A stretch of DNA of 50,263 bases from JAMOQA01 sp964582785. Its GTDB lineage: Bacteria; Acidobacteriota; Polarisedimenticolia; J045. The notes under the pieces were generated by a model that worked only from the letters and a program-made list of their open reading frames with translations, was not told where the DNA came from and ran no database searches. Location of the stretch: contig CAZOTT010000007.1 of the NCBI GenBank assembly GCA_964582785.1, positions 1 to 50,263 of the forward strand. The letters run 5' to 3'. The stretch's first letter is position 1; each line of letters starts with the position of its first letter. Positions 7,854-16,242 of the stretch are shown piece by piece. A program made the position numbers and the translations under genes.

Positions 7854-10013
7854 CTAGGGGCCCTCCTTCCCTTCCGCGGCCCGCCGTTTCCCGGTCTCCG
7901 GGTCGAACACGTTCCCGGCGACCAGGTCCTCCGGTGTCCAGGGGGGCGGGTCCCCCCCGAGCCAGCGGTGGAACCAGTCCAGGTGGGCCGTGTAGTAGAG
8001 GATCATGTCCTGCCAGAGCGGCCAGTGGCCGGAGCGCGGATAGACGATCAGCCGGGCGGGGATCCCCTGGCGGCGGAGCGCGGTGAACGCCTGGAGGGAC
8101 TGGGTGTAGGCGATCCGGTAGTCCTTCTCTCCCGTGATCAGCAGCTCCGGCGTGTGGAAGTTCTTCGCCAGCCGGGAGGGGTTCCACTTCTGGTACAGGT
8201 CCGAGTCCCAGGGACGGCCCCGCAGGTCCCACTCCGGGAACCAGAGTTCCTCCGTGGCCCCGTACTTCGAGGGCAGGTCGTAGACCCCCATCATCGAGGC
8301 GATGGCCGCGAAGCGGTCGGTGTTCCCCTGGAACCAGTTCATCATGTAGCCGCCGTAGGACCAGCCCATCGCCCCGATCCGCTTCCGGTCGACGAACGGG
8401 AGCGATTCCATCCAGTCGGCGACCTTCATCAGGTCCTCGAAGACCCTGCCGCCCCAGTCGCCGCTGATCGACGCGGTGAACTCCTGGCCGTAGCCGGTGG
8501 AACCGTGGGGATTCGGGCAGACCAGGACGTAGCCGGCCCCGGGGTAGAGCTGGTAGTCGTTGCGGAACGAGTCGGTCCACTGCCACTGGGGGCCGCCATG
8601 CACGTCGAGGATCGCGGGGTACTTCCGCTGCGGGTCGAACCCGTGGGGAAGGAAGACCAGGACCTCGATCTCCTTCCCCTCGGCCCCCTTCACCACGTGG
8701 CGCTCCGCCGGCCGCAGGTCCACCTCTTCTTCCACCGCGGCGTTCACCCGGGTGAGCCGCACCGGGGCCGCCTTCCCCGCGAGGTCGTACTTCCAGAGCT
8801 CGGGGGGAGCGTCCGCGGCCCGGCGGGCGGCGACGACCGTGCGTCCATCCGGCAGGACGGCGAACTCGTCGATCGTGCCGTGGTCCACCGCCCGGCGCGG
8901 GATGCCCCCCTCGATGGAAACGACGAACAGGGGCACCCGGGCCCGCCAGGCGCCGGTGAAGACCAGCGAGCGGGAGTCCGGCAGCCAGGCCTCGTCGAGC
9001 ACCCAGTTGTCGAACGCCTCGGTGATCACCCGCTTCTCGCCGGTCTCCCGGTCGAGCAGGGCGAGCAGGAACCGGTCGGACTCGTACCCCGGCACCCGCT
9101 GGGTGCGGATCGCCAGCCACCGGCCGTCGGGGGAATATCGCGGGGTGCCGTCCCAGGCCGGGTTGTCCTTCGTCACGTCCCGCGCCGGCCGGGTCTTCCC
9201 GTCCGGCCCGGGCTCCACCGGGACCACCCAGACGTCGGAGTTCGTCGACCAGGCGAGGGTTTCCCGCGGGTCCGGGTTCCGGGTGTAGGCCAGCTCCTTC
9301 CCGTCAGGGGAAAAGTCGTACTCGCGGCCGGCCCCGGGAGAGAAGACCGGCGCCTCCCGGTCCCCGGGGGTCAGGTCCCGGAGGGAGCCGTCCGCCAGCT
9401 CCGCGACGAGCACGTGCTGGACCTTCCCGTCGTACCAGTGGGTCCAGTGCCGGTACAGCAGCTCGTCCGCCAGGTGGGCCCGGACCGGGTTCTTTTCCCT
9501 CCGCTCGTCCCGCTCCCGGTTGCACTCCATGTCGGCCCCGCACGGGGGCCAGACCTCGCTGGTGAAGGCGATCCGCTTCCCGTCCGGGGACCAGAGGATG
9601 CCCGAGACGCCGGTCGGCACCTCGACCAGCTTCCGCGCCTCCCCCCCGTCCACCGGCAGCAGCCAGATCCCGGGGTGCTTCCCCCGCTTCGCGACGAAGG
9701 CGATCGTCTTCCCGTCGGGGGAAAACCGGGGCTCCGTTTCCGACACGTCCGGCGTGAAGGTGAGCCGGCGTGGCTCGCCCCCGGCCAGGTCGAGGAGCCA
9801 CAGGTCCACGTTCTGTTTCCCGCGCCCCGGGTCCCGTTCCCGGACGGCAAAGGCGACCTTCGTCCCGTCGGGCGAGACGCTGACGTCCATCGGCCGGCGC
9901 AGCCGCCAGATGTCCTCGAGGGAAAAGGCCCGCCGGTCGCCGGCGCCCGCCGGCAGCGCGCCGGGAAGGAGCAGGCCGACCGCCAGCAGCAGGAGCACCG
10001 ACCGGGACCGCAT
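7854..10013 (-). CDS. Secreted S9-family serine peptidase (prolyl oligopeptidase clan)
   Basis: A 719-residue peptidase with an N-terminal signal peptide (SVLLLLAVGLLLPGALPAGA). Residues ~30-430 contain repeated beta-propeller blades of the PD40/WD40-like type (VSVSPDGTKVAF, RFSPDGKTIAF, LWSPDGKRIAF). The C-terminal alpha/beta-hydrolase domain has the triad S552 in GWSYGGYM, D631 in GEKDYR and H663 in RSGHWP. The family cleaves short peptides, often as acylaminoacyl or dipeptidyl peptidases; the substrate is not predictable here. The ATG shares one base with the stop of the upstream gene (TGATG), so the two are co-translated. It converges on the chemoreceptor gene. Confidence 0.93.
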   Translation of the reverse strand: MRSRSVLLLLAVGLLLPGALPAGAGDRRAFSLEDIWRLRRPMDVSVSPDGTKVAFAVRERDPGRGKQNVDLWLLDLAGGEPRRLTFTPDVSETEPRFSPDGKTIAFVAKRGKHPGIWLLPVDGGEARKLVEVPTGVSGILWSPDGKRIAFTSEVWPPCGADMECNRERDERREKNPVRAHLADELLYRHWTHWYDGKVQHVLVAELADGSLRDLTPGDREAPVFSPGAGREYDFSPDGKELAYTRNPDPRETLAWSTNSDVWVVPVEPGPDGKTRPARDVTKDNPAWDGTPRYSPDGRWLAIRTQRVPGYESDRFLLALLDRETGEKRVITEAFDNWVLDEAWLPDSRSLVFTGAWRARVPLFVVSIEGGIPRRAVDHGTIDEFAVLPDGRTVVAARRAADAPPELWKYDLAGKAAPVRLTRVNAAVEEEVDLRPAERHVVKGAEGKEIEVLVFLPHGFDPQRKYPAILDVHGGPQWQWTDSFRNDYQLYPGAGYVLVCPNPHGSTGYGQEFTASISGDWGGRVFEDLMKVADWMESLPFVDRKRIGAMGWSYGGYMMNWFQGNTDRFAAIASMMGVYDLPSKYGATEELWFPEWDLRGRPWDSDLYQKWNPSRLAKNFHTPELLITGEKDYRIAYTQSLQAFTALRRQGIPARLIVYPRSGHWPLWQDMILYYTAHLDWFHRWLGGDPPPWTPEDLVAGNVFDPETGKRRAAEGKEGP

Positions 10014-10579
10014 CAGCCTTCCTCCCCCTCCCCGGGACCGAGCTTCTCCTCGAACCCCTCCGGGATCGCCTGCTCGTCGATGCCGAGCCGCTCGACCTCG
10101 ACGTCGAAGCCCATTCCCTCGAGAAGGTCGCCGACCACGTCCACCGCGAGGGACTCGAGGTAGACCGCCATCGCCCAGCGCAGGAGCTGGCGCTTCCGCC
10201 CGTCTTCCAGGATCCCCTCCGGGGGCCTGGCGAGGGATTCCAGCTCGAGGTTGAACCCGCCCAGGTAGTCCCCCGGGGGGCCCTCGTCCTCCCCCGCCTC
10301 TGCGCCGGAGCCGTCGCCCCGGTAGATGCCGACGTCCACCACGGCGACGAGGCGGACCTCTCCTTCCCCTTCCTTTTCCTCGAGGCCCGAGGAGAACTGG
10401 TAGACGATCTCGTCGCCGTCCTCGGGCAGTTCCTCCATCTCGCCGGAGAAGCGCCCGAGCCAGACCCGCTCGAGGCCGTACTGTTCCGTGATCCGGTCGA
10501 CCAGGGCCTCCGCCCCGGCCTCGTCCGCGCTGACGTGGGGGAGACCGTCCCGGCCCTCGCCGTTCCCCTTGGCGGCCAT
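10013..10579 (-). CDS. Acidic protein of unknown function
   Basis: A 188-residue, strongly acidic, probably cytoplasmic protein without signal peptide or membrane segment. The start at 10579 is preceded by a strong ribosome site (AAGGAGGA), which rules out the longer open frame to 10741. The middle reads like a beta-rich domain (VWLGRFSGEMEELPEDGDEI, later VRLVAVVDVGIYRGDG) and the C-terminal half like helices (LLRWAMAVYLESLAVDVVGD). I do not recognise the family. It overlaps the start of the S9 peptidase by one base and is divergent from the sigma-factor operon, with 160 bp between. Confidence 0.75.
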   Translation of the reverse strand: MAAKGNGEGRDGLPHVSADEAGAEALVDRITEQYGLERVWLGRFSGEMEELPEDGDEIVYQFSSGLEEKEGEGEVRLVAVVDVGIYRGDGSGAEAGEDEGPPGDYLGGFNLELESLARPPEGILEDGRKRQLLRWAMAVYLESLAVDVVGDLLEGMGFDVEVERLGIDEQAIPEGFEEKLGPGEGEEG

Positions 10580-10702
10580 CGCTTCCTCCTTCGCTCGGCC
10601 CGCGGCGCGGCCCGTCCGGCCGTCGCGGGAGTTTCCGGAAGCTGCACGATACCACCCGAACGGAGGCCGGGGGATCCCCCTTCCCCCGCCCCTCCCGGGG
10701 GT

Positions 10703-10728
10703 GCAACCTTTCCCGGGTTCGGCCGTTC
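10703..10728 (+). promoter_or_regulatory. Possible ECF-type autoregulatory promoter
   Basis: GCAACC at 10703-10708 followed after 15 bp by CGTTCG resembles the -35 (AAC core) and -10 (CGT core) of ECF sigma promoters, and sits just upstream of the ECF sigma gene at 10740. ECF operons are commonly autoregulated. The match is short and the spacing slightly below usual, so this is only a candidate. Confidence 0.25.
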
Positions 10729-10739
10729 GAGGAGCGAGC

Positions 10740-11252
10740 ATGGACGACGCGGGCTACGAGCGGGCCCTCGCGGCCCACGGGGACCTGGTCTTCGGGTACT
10801 CCCTCCGGATGCTCCGGGACCCCGAGGACGCCCGGGACGTGGCCCAGGAGGCATGGATGAGGCTCTGGCAGCACCGGCACCGGGTCGAGGAAGCGGCGGC
10901 GCGGGCGTACGTGATGACCTGCGCCCACCGGCTCTGCCTCGACCGGCTCCGGGCCCGCCGGACCCGGCCCCGGGCTCCCGAGGAGGCCCTCGCCTCCCTC
11001 CCGGGGAACCCCGCTTCCGGGCCCGAACGCCGGGCCGCGGGCCGGGAAGCGGCCCGGGCCCTCGAGGCCGCCCTGGCCCGGCTTTCCCCCCGGGACCGGG
11101 CCCTCGTCCTGCTGCGGGACGTCCACGGCCTGCCGTACCGGGAGATCGCGGCGGCCCTCGGGATCGACCGGGAGGGCACCCTCAAGGCGGCCCTGTTCCG
11201 GGCGCGGGAGCGCCTGCGGTCCCGGCTGGCCGCGGCGGGGGTGACGCCGTGA
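10740..11252 (+). CDS. ECF-family RNA polymerase sigma factor
   Basis: A 170-residue extracytoplasmic-function sigma factor. Region 2 reads LAAHGDLVFGYSLRMLRDPE, then DVAQEAWMRLWQHR. Region 4 has the helix-turn-helix LPYREIAAALGIDREGTLKA just after RDRALVLLRDVHG. Length is normal for ECF factors. The start ATG has GAGGAGCG upstream. The stop overlaps the anti-sigma gene (GTGA), the usual arrangement for a sigma factor held by its cognate anti-sigma factor until an envelope signal arrives. It heads a four-gene operon of 4-base overlaps to 13070. Confidence 0.93.
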   Translation: MDDAGYERALAAHGDLVFGYSLRMLRDPEDARDVAQEAWMRLWQHRHRVEEAAARAYVMTCAHRLCLDRLRARRTRPRAPEEALASLPGNPASGPERRAAGREAARALEAALARLSPRDRALVLLRDVHGLPYREIAAALGIDREGTLKAALFRARERLRSRLAAAGVTP

Positions 11253-11839
11253 CCCGGGCCCCGCGCCCCGCCGGCTGCGACGCCGTGCGGCGGCTGCTGC
11301 ACGAGTCCCTGGAGCGGGAGCTTTCCCCCGGGGAGCGGGCCCGGCTCGACGCCCACCTCGCCGCCTGCTCCCGGTGCCGGGAACTGGCGGCGGACCTCCC
11401 GGCCCTCCTCGCCGCGCTCGGGTCCCTGCCCCGTCCCGCCATGCCGCCCGGGCTGCACGCCGCGATCCGCGCCCGGACCCTCGCGGCCCCCCGGGCCCGG
11501 TTCGGCCGCCTGGCCCTCCTCGCCGCCGCCGCCCTCGTCGCCATGGCCCTCGGACTGTGGCCCGCCCTCCATCCCCCCCGGCCGGCGCCGTCCCGGGCGG
11601 CGGCCGCCGCCCGCCAGGTCCGCCTGGCCCTGGCGATCACGGGCCGGGGCCTGGCCGTCGCCGGGGAACGGGGCCTCGCCCTGTCGGTCGGGGACGCGGT
11701 CGGGCCGGCCCTGGCGCGGGGGTCCCGGGCGGCCCTGGCGGCCGTCCTCGAGCCTCCCCTCACCCTCGCCACCGGCCTCGTGCGGCCGGCCTCCCCCCGG
11801 CCCGCGGGCCGGCCCCGCGAAAAGGAGATGACACCATGA
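11249..11839 (+). CDS. Zinc-finger transmembrane anti-sigma factor
   Basis: A 196-residue protein beginning with GTG in a GTGA overlap. The N-terminal anti-sigma zinc-finger domain has an upstream His, then the HLAACSRC signature (HxxxCxxC, about residues 35-42). One membrane helix (RLALLAAAALVAMALGLW) follows, then an Ala/Arg-rich periplasmic tail. By position and domain it should bind the adjacent ECF sigma factor. The signal sensed is unknown. Confidence 0.88.
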   Translation: MTRAPRPAGCDAVRRLLHESLERELSPGERARLDAHLAACSRCRELAADLPALLAALGSLPRPAMPPGLHAAIRARTLAAPRARFGRLALLAAAALVAMALGLWPALHPPRPAPSRAAAAARQVRLALAITGRGLAVAGERGLALSVGDAVGPALARGSRAALAAVLEPPLTLATGLVRPASPRPAGRPREKEMTP

Positions 11840-12501
11840 ACTTCCACCGGACCCGGTTGTTCCTCGTCGCTGCCGGCATCGGCCTGGTCCTTGCCGGCGC
11901 GCTGCCGGCGGCCGCCGGCGAGCCGGAACCCCCCCCGCGGGGCGTGGTCGACGCCTCGTTCCTCGACCGGTTCGTGCCGCGGGACGACGACGGGACCTTC
12001 GTCGAGGTCTCCCTGACCGGCCCCCTCCTCGAGCTGGCGGCGCAGGTCCTCGAGGGCCAGGACCCGGAGCTGGCGGGGATGGTCCGCGGACTCCGCTCGG
12101 TGACCACGCGGGTCATCGAGCTGCCCGACGACCCGGACCGGGCCGCCCAGGCCACCCGGGCCCTGCGGGAAGTCGCGGACCGCCTGCGGAAGAAGGGCTG
12201 GCAGCCCCTGGCGCGGGTCCGGGACGGGGGGGACGAGGTCCACGTCCTCCTCCTGCCGGGGGGGAAGACCGTGGACGGCCTCACGGTGATGGTCCGCAGC
12301 TCCGATGGGGAACTGGTCTTCGCGAACATCGCCGGGAAGATCGACCTGGCCCGACTCGGGGAGGTCCTGCGGAACCTCGACGTTCCCGGCATGGACGAGG
12401 CCCTGTCGGCGCTGCCCCGCGGCGATGCCGCCGGGAAGGGCGGGGCGGGACCGGGCGGGAAGGACGCGCCCGCCGGGGGTGACCGGGAGGGGAAGCGATG
12501 A
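11836..12501 (+). CDS. DUF4252-type exported protein
   Basis: A 221-residue protein with a signal peptide (LFLVAAGIGLVLAGALPAAA). The body matches the DUF4252 pattern known next to ECF sigma/anti-sigma pairs: VEVSLTGPLLELAAQVL, DPELAGMVRGLRSVTTRVIE, GWQPLARVRDGGDEVHVLLL, then GLTVMVRSSDGELVFANIAG ahead of KIDLARLGEVL. The function of the family is not established; a role in envelope-stress signalling is inferred from context. The Gly/Lys/Asp-rich C-terminus looks disordered. The start is in an ATGA overlap with the anti-sigma gene. Confidence 0.85.
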   Translation: MNFHRTRLFLVAAGIGLVLAGALPAAAGEPEPPPRGVVDASFLDRFVPRDDDGTFVEVSLTGPLLELAAQVLEGQDPELAGMVRGLRSVTTRVIELPDDPDRAAQATRALREVADRLRKKGWQPLARVRDGGDEVHVLLLPGGKTVDGLTVMVRSSDGELVFANIAGKIDLARLGEVLRNLDVPGMDEALSALPRGDAAGKGGAGPGGKDAPAGGDREGKR

Positions 12502-13070
12502 GCCGCCCGGGAGCCCTCGCCGAGGGGGTCGGGCTCGGCCTGCTGGTGGTCGCCGGCCAGGTCCTCCTGCTCGCCGGCCTCGCCTGGCTGACGGTGGCGC
12601 CGCTGTCCTTCGCCGGGGCCCTGCCCCCGGGGGCGCCTCCCGGAAGACCGGTCGTTTCCCTCCACGTGGGCCCCGTGCTGCTGGCGGGGGGTGCGCTGGC
12701 CGCGCGGGTCGCCCGGGACGTTCCCCTGCCCCTGGCCGCCCTCCGGGGGGCGGACATCGAGATCTACGAGATCGACGACGACGTCCCGTCCGACGTGATC
12801 CGGGTCCCGCCCGGGACGGGCTGGGTGCCGGTGGTCCGGGCCCGGGACGACGAGGACCTGGTGGGGATCTTCGCCCGGGTCGAGGGCCGGAGAATCCGCG
12901 CCCTCGAGGTGATCGCCGGCGACGGCGACAACCTGGTCCGGGTCCACGTGACGGGGCGGGTCGAGCAGGCGCTCCGGGCCCTCCTCCGCTGGGGCCTGGC
13001 GGAGGGCTGGGACGGCCCTCTCGTCCGCGTCACGAACGGCTCTTCTCGGCCCGGGCCGCCAGCTCCCTGA
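12498..13070 (+). CDS. Exported protein, distant DUF4252-like paralogue
   Basis: A 190-residue protein with a long hydrophobic N-terminus (LGLLVVAGQVLLLAGLAWLT), either a signal anchor or an uncleaved signal. The region around GWVPVVRARDDEDLVGIFAR and IRALEVIAGDGDNLVRVHVT echoes the C-terminal half of the preceding DUF4252 protein, so I read it as a diverged second copy; this is by eye. It overlaps the previous gene by ATGA and its 3' end runs 41 bp into the convergent PilZ gene. Confidence 0.75.
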   Translation: MSRPGALAEGVGLGLLVVAGQVLLLAGLAWLTVAPLSFAGALPPGAPPGRPVVSLHVGPVLLAGGALAARVARDVPLPLAALRGADIEIYEIDDDVPSDVIRVPPGTGWVPVVRARDDEDLVGIFARVEGRRIRALEVIAGDGDNLVRVHVTGRVEQALRALLRWGLAEGWDGPLVRVTNGSSRPGPPAP

Positions 13071-13443
13071 TCCGCTCGAAGTCGTCGAGGGTCTTCCAGT
13101 AGGCGAGGCCGCCGCAGACCATCCGGTCGTCGCCGGCGGGGGCCACCCGCATGACCAGCATGTCCAGCTGAACGCGGGCGCCGGCAATCTCGAGGATGAT
13201 CGAGTAGATCAGCCCTCCCACCCGGATCTTCTCGAGGCAGCACCCCCGGGGAAAGTAGAAGGCGATCCCCCCGAGGCTCAGATCCTTGAGGGGCTGGCGG
13301 TGATGCTCCCCCAGCGGCCCGGGAAATCCGAAGTCCAGCATGGCGCCGGGAAACGCGTACCTTGCGTGGCTCCTCCGTTCCCGGCCGGAGGGCCGTTCCT
13401 CGAGCCTGGCCGGACGGACCTCCTGATCCCTCGTGGGGGCCAT
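13030..13443 (-). CDS. PilZ-domain protein
   Basis: A 137-residue single-domain PilZ protein (c-di-GMP effector family). The ligand motif is present as RERRSHAR near the N-terminus, followed by DLSLGGIAF. The start at 13443 (APTRDQEV) has GGGAGG upstream. The longer ATG at 13485 sits inside the likely -10 element and lacks a ribosome site. The last 41 bp overlap the convergent gene ending at 13070. It is a paralogue of the PilZ gene immediately upstream at 13548-13928. Confidence 0.8.
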   Translation of the reverse strand: MAPTRDQEVRPARLEERPSGRERRSHARYAFPGAMLDFGFPGPLGEHHRQPLKDLSLGGIAFYFPRGCCLEKIRVGGLIYSIILEIAGARVQLDMLVMRVAPAGDDRMVCGGLAYWKTLDDFERIRELAARAEKSRS

Positions 13444-13480
13444 CGGCGCCTCCCGCGATTCCTCCCCGTCCCCCAGCCTA

Positions 13481-13510
13481 AACATAGGTGGCGACAGGCA
13501 GCGGGGTCAA
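13481..13510 (-). promoter_or_regulatory. Promoter of the PilZ gene at 13443
   Basis: Minus-strand -35 TTGACC (13505-13510) and -10 TATGTT (13481-13486) with an 18-bp spacer lie 38 bp upstream of the preferred start codon. The -10 overlaps the alternative ATG at 13485, which argues against that start. Confidence 0.4.
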
Positions 13511-13547
13511 GTCGTACCCGGGCGGGCGGGGGTGACGCCCCGCCGGA

Positions 13548-13928
13548 TCAGTCTTCGGGGGGCAACTCCCTCTCCAGCTCGGCGACCAGCTCCTGGAGGG
13601 CGAGGATCTCCTCGTCGTCCCGGGGGTAGACGAAGGCGCCGCAGACCGAGCCCCGGGTGTGGTCGGGGGTCAGGTGCATGACGAGCAGGTCGCACCGGAT
13701 CTCCCGGCCCCGGACCTTCAGGGTCACCCGGCGGATCGAGTCTCCCACCTCGAGCCCGGGCAGGTCGTGGGCGAGCCGGAAGGAGACGCCGCCCGCCGAG
13801 AGGTCCTTCATTTCCATCGAGCAGGGGTGCCCGGTGGGGCGGGGCCAACCGAACTCGACCCGGGCCTCGTCCCCCGGGGTCATCGGGATGCGCGGGTGAC
13901 GGCGACGGCAGGCGGTCCGAACGGTCAT
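13548..13928 (-). CDS. PilZ-domain protein
   Basis: A 126-residue PilZ protein with the arginine motif CRRRHPRIPM at the N-terminus and KDLSAGGVSFRL downstream, matching the RxxxR and (D/N)xSxxG c-di-GMP-binding motifs. An acidic C-terminal helix (ILALQELVAELERELPPED) is added. It resembles its neighbour at 13030 in the block DLLVMHLTPD...VCGAFVY versus DMLVMRVAPA...VCGGLAY, so the pair arose by tandem duplication. The regulated target is unknown. Confidence 0.85.
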   Translation of the reverse strand: MTVRTACRRRHPRIPMTPGDEARVEFGWPRPTGHPCSMEMKDLSAGGVSFRLAHDLPGLEVGDSIRRVTLKVRGREIRCDLLVMHLTPDHTRGSVCGAFVYPRDDEEILALQELVAELERELPPED

Positions 13929-14021
13929 CGGTCTCCTCCGGCGGGGCGGCCCGGCGGAGCGGCCGCCTCGCTGCTAACGTAGGCCCGGCGGGCCCGACCG
14001 GCCACGCCCCCCGGGACCCCG

Positions 14022-15158
14022 ATGCCGCATCCTCCCCGCGCCACGACCGCGTCCCACCCGGCGGACCGCCGGGCGGCCCTCCTCGCCTGGTACCGGGAGC
14101 ACCGCCGGGACCTGCCCTGGCGGCGGACCCGGGATCCCTGGGCGATCCTGGTGGCGGAGGCGATGCTCCAGCAGACCCGGGTCGAGACCGTGGTCCGGCG
14201 GTACGACGACTTTCTCGCCCGGTTCCCGACCCCGGGAGCCTGCGCGGACGCCGGCGAGGAAGCGGTCCTCGCGGCCTGGGCCGGGCTCGGCTATTACCGG
14301 CGGGCCCGGTCGCTCCACCGGGCGGCCTGCCGGATCGCGCGGGAGGGGTGGCCCCGGACGGCCGGCGAGCTCCGGCGGCTCCCCGGGATCGGGCCCTACA
14401 CCGCCGCGGCGGTGGCGTCGATCGCCTTCGGGGAGCCGGTCCCGGTGGTGGACGGGAACGTGATCCGGGTGGCGGCCCGACTGATGGCCCTCGACGAGGA
14501 CCCCACCCGGGGCAAGGGCGCCCGGCGTGTCCGGGCCCTCGCCGCCGGGCTGCTCGACCCGGAGGCGCCGGGGGACGCGAACCAGGCCCTGATGGAACTC
14601 GGGGCCACGGTCTGCCTTCCCCGCGATCCCCGGTGTCCCGGGTGCCCGCTGGCTCCCTCCTGCCGGGGCCGGGCCGCCGGCGGGCCCGAGCGCTGGCCCC
14701 GGCTCCCGGCCCGGGCCGCGGCGGTGCCGCTGGTCCGGGCGGCGGCCCTTCTCCGCGGGCGCGGGACGCGGGAAACGTTCCTCTTCCGCCGAGTCCCGGA
14801 GGGGGAGCACAACGCCGGCCTCTGGGAGCTCCCCTCCGTCGAGCTGTTCCGGGGAAGGCCCGGTTCCCGGGCCCGGGGACCGGGCCCCTCGGCCCGCACC
14901 CGCTCCCGGGTGGCCCACCTGCTGCGCGAGGCCGGGCTGCCCTCCCGGCTCGAGGAGTTCGTCGGCGAGATCCGCCACGGGATCACCCGGTACCGGGTAC
15001 GCCTGCTCGCCTGGCGCGGGGTGCCGGGCACCGGCTTCCCGGACCCCCTTCCCCGGGACCATGCCTGGTGGACGGCGGAGGAAGCGCTGGAACGGGGCGT
15101 GCCCGCCGCGACGCGCAAGGTGCTCGCCCGGGCCGGGCTCCTTCCCGGCGCCGGCTGA
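14022..15158 (+). CDS. mutY: A/G-specific adenine DNA glycosylase
   Basis: The 378-residue product removes adenine mispaired with 8-oxoguanine. It carries EAMLQQTRVETVV with catalytic E46, the helix-hairpin-helix LPGIGPYTAAAVASIAFG, VPVVDGNVIRV with catalytic D144, and a 4Fe-4S loop C198-x6-C205-x2-C208-x5-C214. The C-terminal NUDIX-like 8-oxoG recognition domain is present (FLFRRVPEGEHNAGLWELPS). Length is normal. Monocistronic, converging on the CBS operon. Confidence 0.95.
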   Translation: MPHPPRATTASHPADRRAALLAWYREHRRDLPWRRTRDPWAILVAEAMLQQTRVETVVRRYDDFLARFPTPGACADAGEEAVLAAWAGLGYYRRARSLHRAACRIAREGWPRTAGELRRLPGIGPYTAAAVASIAFGEPVPVVDGNVIRVAARLMALDEDPTRGKGARRVRALAAGLLDPEAPGDANQALMELGATVCLPRDPRCPGCPLAPSCRGRAAGGPERWPRLPARAAAVPLVRAAALLRGRGTRETFLFRRVPEGEHNAGLWELPSVELFRGRPGSRARGPGPSARTRSRVAHLLREAGLPSRLEEFVGEIRHGITRYRVRLLAWRGVPGTGFPDPLPRDHAWWTAEEALERGVPAATRKVLARAGLLPGAG

Positions 15159-15162
15159 GCAC

Positions 15163-15201
15163 CGCCCGGGGCCGGCAGACGGGGACACCCTGCCCCGGGC
15201 G
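15163..15201. terminator. Bidirectional terminator-like hairpin
   Basis: A perfect 10-bp inverted repeat, CGCCCGGGGC at 15163-15172 and GCCCCGGGCG at 15192-15201, starts four bases after the mutY stop and lies 43 bp from the end of the convergent CBS gene. No T-run follows on either strand, so it is not a textbook intrinsic terminator. Confidence 0.45.
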
Positions 15202-15244
15202 ATCGATCCCCCGCGGCGAACCGGTTGCCCGGCCGGCTCCTGCT

Positions 15245-15751
15245 TCAGGCCTCGCCGGTGAGGTAGCGCATCACCTGCCGCACGGAGAGGAGGCCGACCA
15301 GTTCCTCGCCGTCGAGGATCGGCAGGTGCCGGTGGCCGTCGACCCCCATCCGGTGGAGCGCCCACGCCAGGGGATCGCCGACCTGGAGGGTCACCGGGTC
15401 GTGGGTCATCACCTCCCCGAGCTGGGTGGTCGCCGGGTTCCTGCCGCGCCCCGCCACCCGGACCACCAGGTCCCGCTCGGTGAAGACGCCGATCAGCCGG
15501 CGGGCCCTGTCCGTGATGAAGACGCACCCGTCGTCCCGGTCCCGCATCGCCTGGACCGCCTCGAGCACCCGGGCCGAGGGGGCGTAGACGATCGGGTCCT
15601 TCAGGGGCAGTTCCCGGAGGGGCTTCCTGAACAGCGGGTTCTGGATGACGTCCCCGCCGCCGGGCAGGTCGAGGCCCGCGAGGTCCATGCCGCAGTTCTC
15701 GCAGAGGTCGACCCCGTCGATGTTGTCGTGACCGCAGGCCGGGCAGATCAT
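15245..15751 (-). CDS. Zinc-ribbon and CBS-pair protein
   Basis: A 168-residue protein with an N-terminal zinc ribbon (C3, C6, C17, C20: ICPACGHDN then DLCENCGMD) and two CBS domains (about 45-105 and 110-168) with the typical GVFTERDLVVRV and GLLSVRQVMRYL ends. CBS pairs bind adenosine nucleotides and act as regulatory modules. No enzyme domain is attached. Last gene of the parAB operon, 2 bp after the neighbouring CBS gene. Confidence 0.88.
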   Translation of the reverse strand: MICPACGHDNIDGVDLCENCGMDLAGLDLPGGGDVIQNPLFRKPLRELPLKDPIVYAPSARVLEAVQAMRDRDDGCVFITDRARRLIGVFTERDLVVRVAGRGRNPATTQLGEVMTHDPVTLQVGDPLAWALHRMGVDGHRHLPILDGEELVGLLSVRQVMRYLTGEA

Positions 15752-15753
15752 GA

Positions 15754-16242
15754 TCAGCCTCCCTCGGGGGTGCGGAACTCCTGGCGGAGCCGCGGCGGCA
15801 GGTTGACGGTCTCGTCCGGGAACTGGTCGGTCAGGAACTGGATCACGTCCCGGGTGGCGAGCAGGCCGGCCAGCTTCCCCTCGTCGTCGCGGATGACGAG
15901 TCGGCGGTAGCCGTGCTCGTTCATCAGCTCCACCGCGCGGAACAGGGAATCGGTCCGGGGGACCGTGACGGGGTCCCGGGTCATGAAGTCCCGGGCCGGG
16001 ACCTTCTCCTGCTCCGCCGGGTCGCCCAGGATGTTTTCCGGCACCCGCCGGAGCACGTCCCGCTCGGAGAGGATCCCCACCGGGTTGTTCTCGCCGTCGA
16101 CGAAGACCACCCCGCCGCGGTGCCCGCGAACCAGCAGCTCGATCGCCTGCCGCAGGGTCGCGTCCCCGGGCAGGGACGGCGCAGGAAGCGGACCCATCTG
16201 GGAGATGGTCGTCTCCTGCAGGATGCGTGCGATCACGTTCAT
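15754..16242 (-). CDS. CBS-pair protein
   Basis: A 162-residue stand-alone CBS pair: GHRGGVVFVDGENNPVGILS plus ERDVLRRV (first domain) and GYRRLVIRDDEGKLAGLLAT plus RDVIQFL (second). The start at 16242 has GGGAGG upstream and overlaps the end of the bactofilin gene by four bases (ATGA). The role is probably nucleotide sensing; the partner is unknown. Its tight coupling to parAB and bactofilin is notable. Confidence 0.88.
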   Translation of the reverse strand: MNVIARILQETTISQMGPLPAPSLPGDATLRQAIELLVRGHRGGVVFVDGENNPVGILSERDVLRRVPENILGDPAEQEKVPARDFMTRDPVTVPRTDSLFRAVELMNEHGYRRLVIRDDEGKLAGLLATRDVIQFLTDQFPDETVNLPPRLRQEFRTPEGG

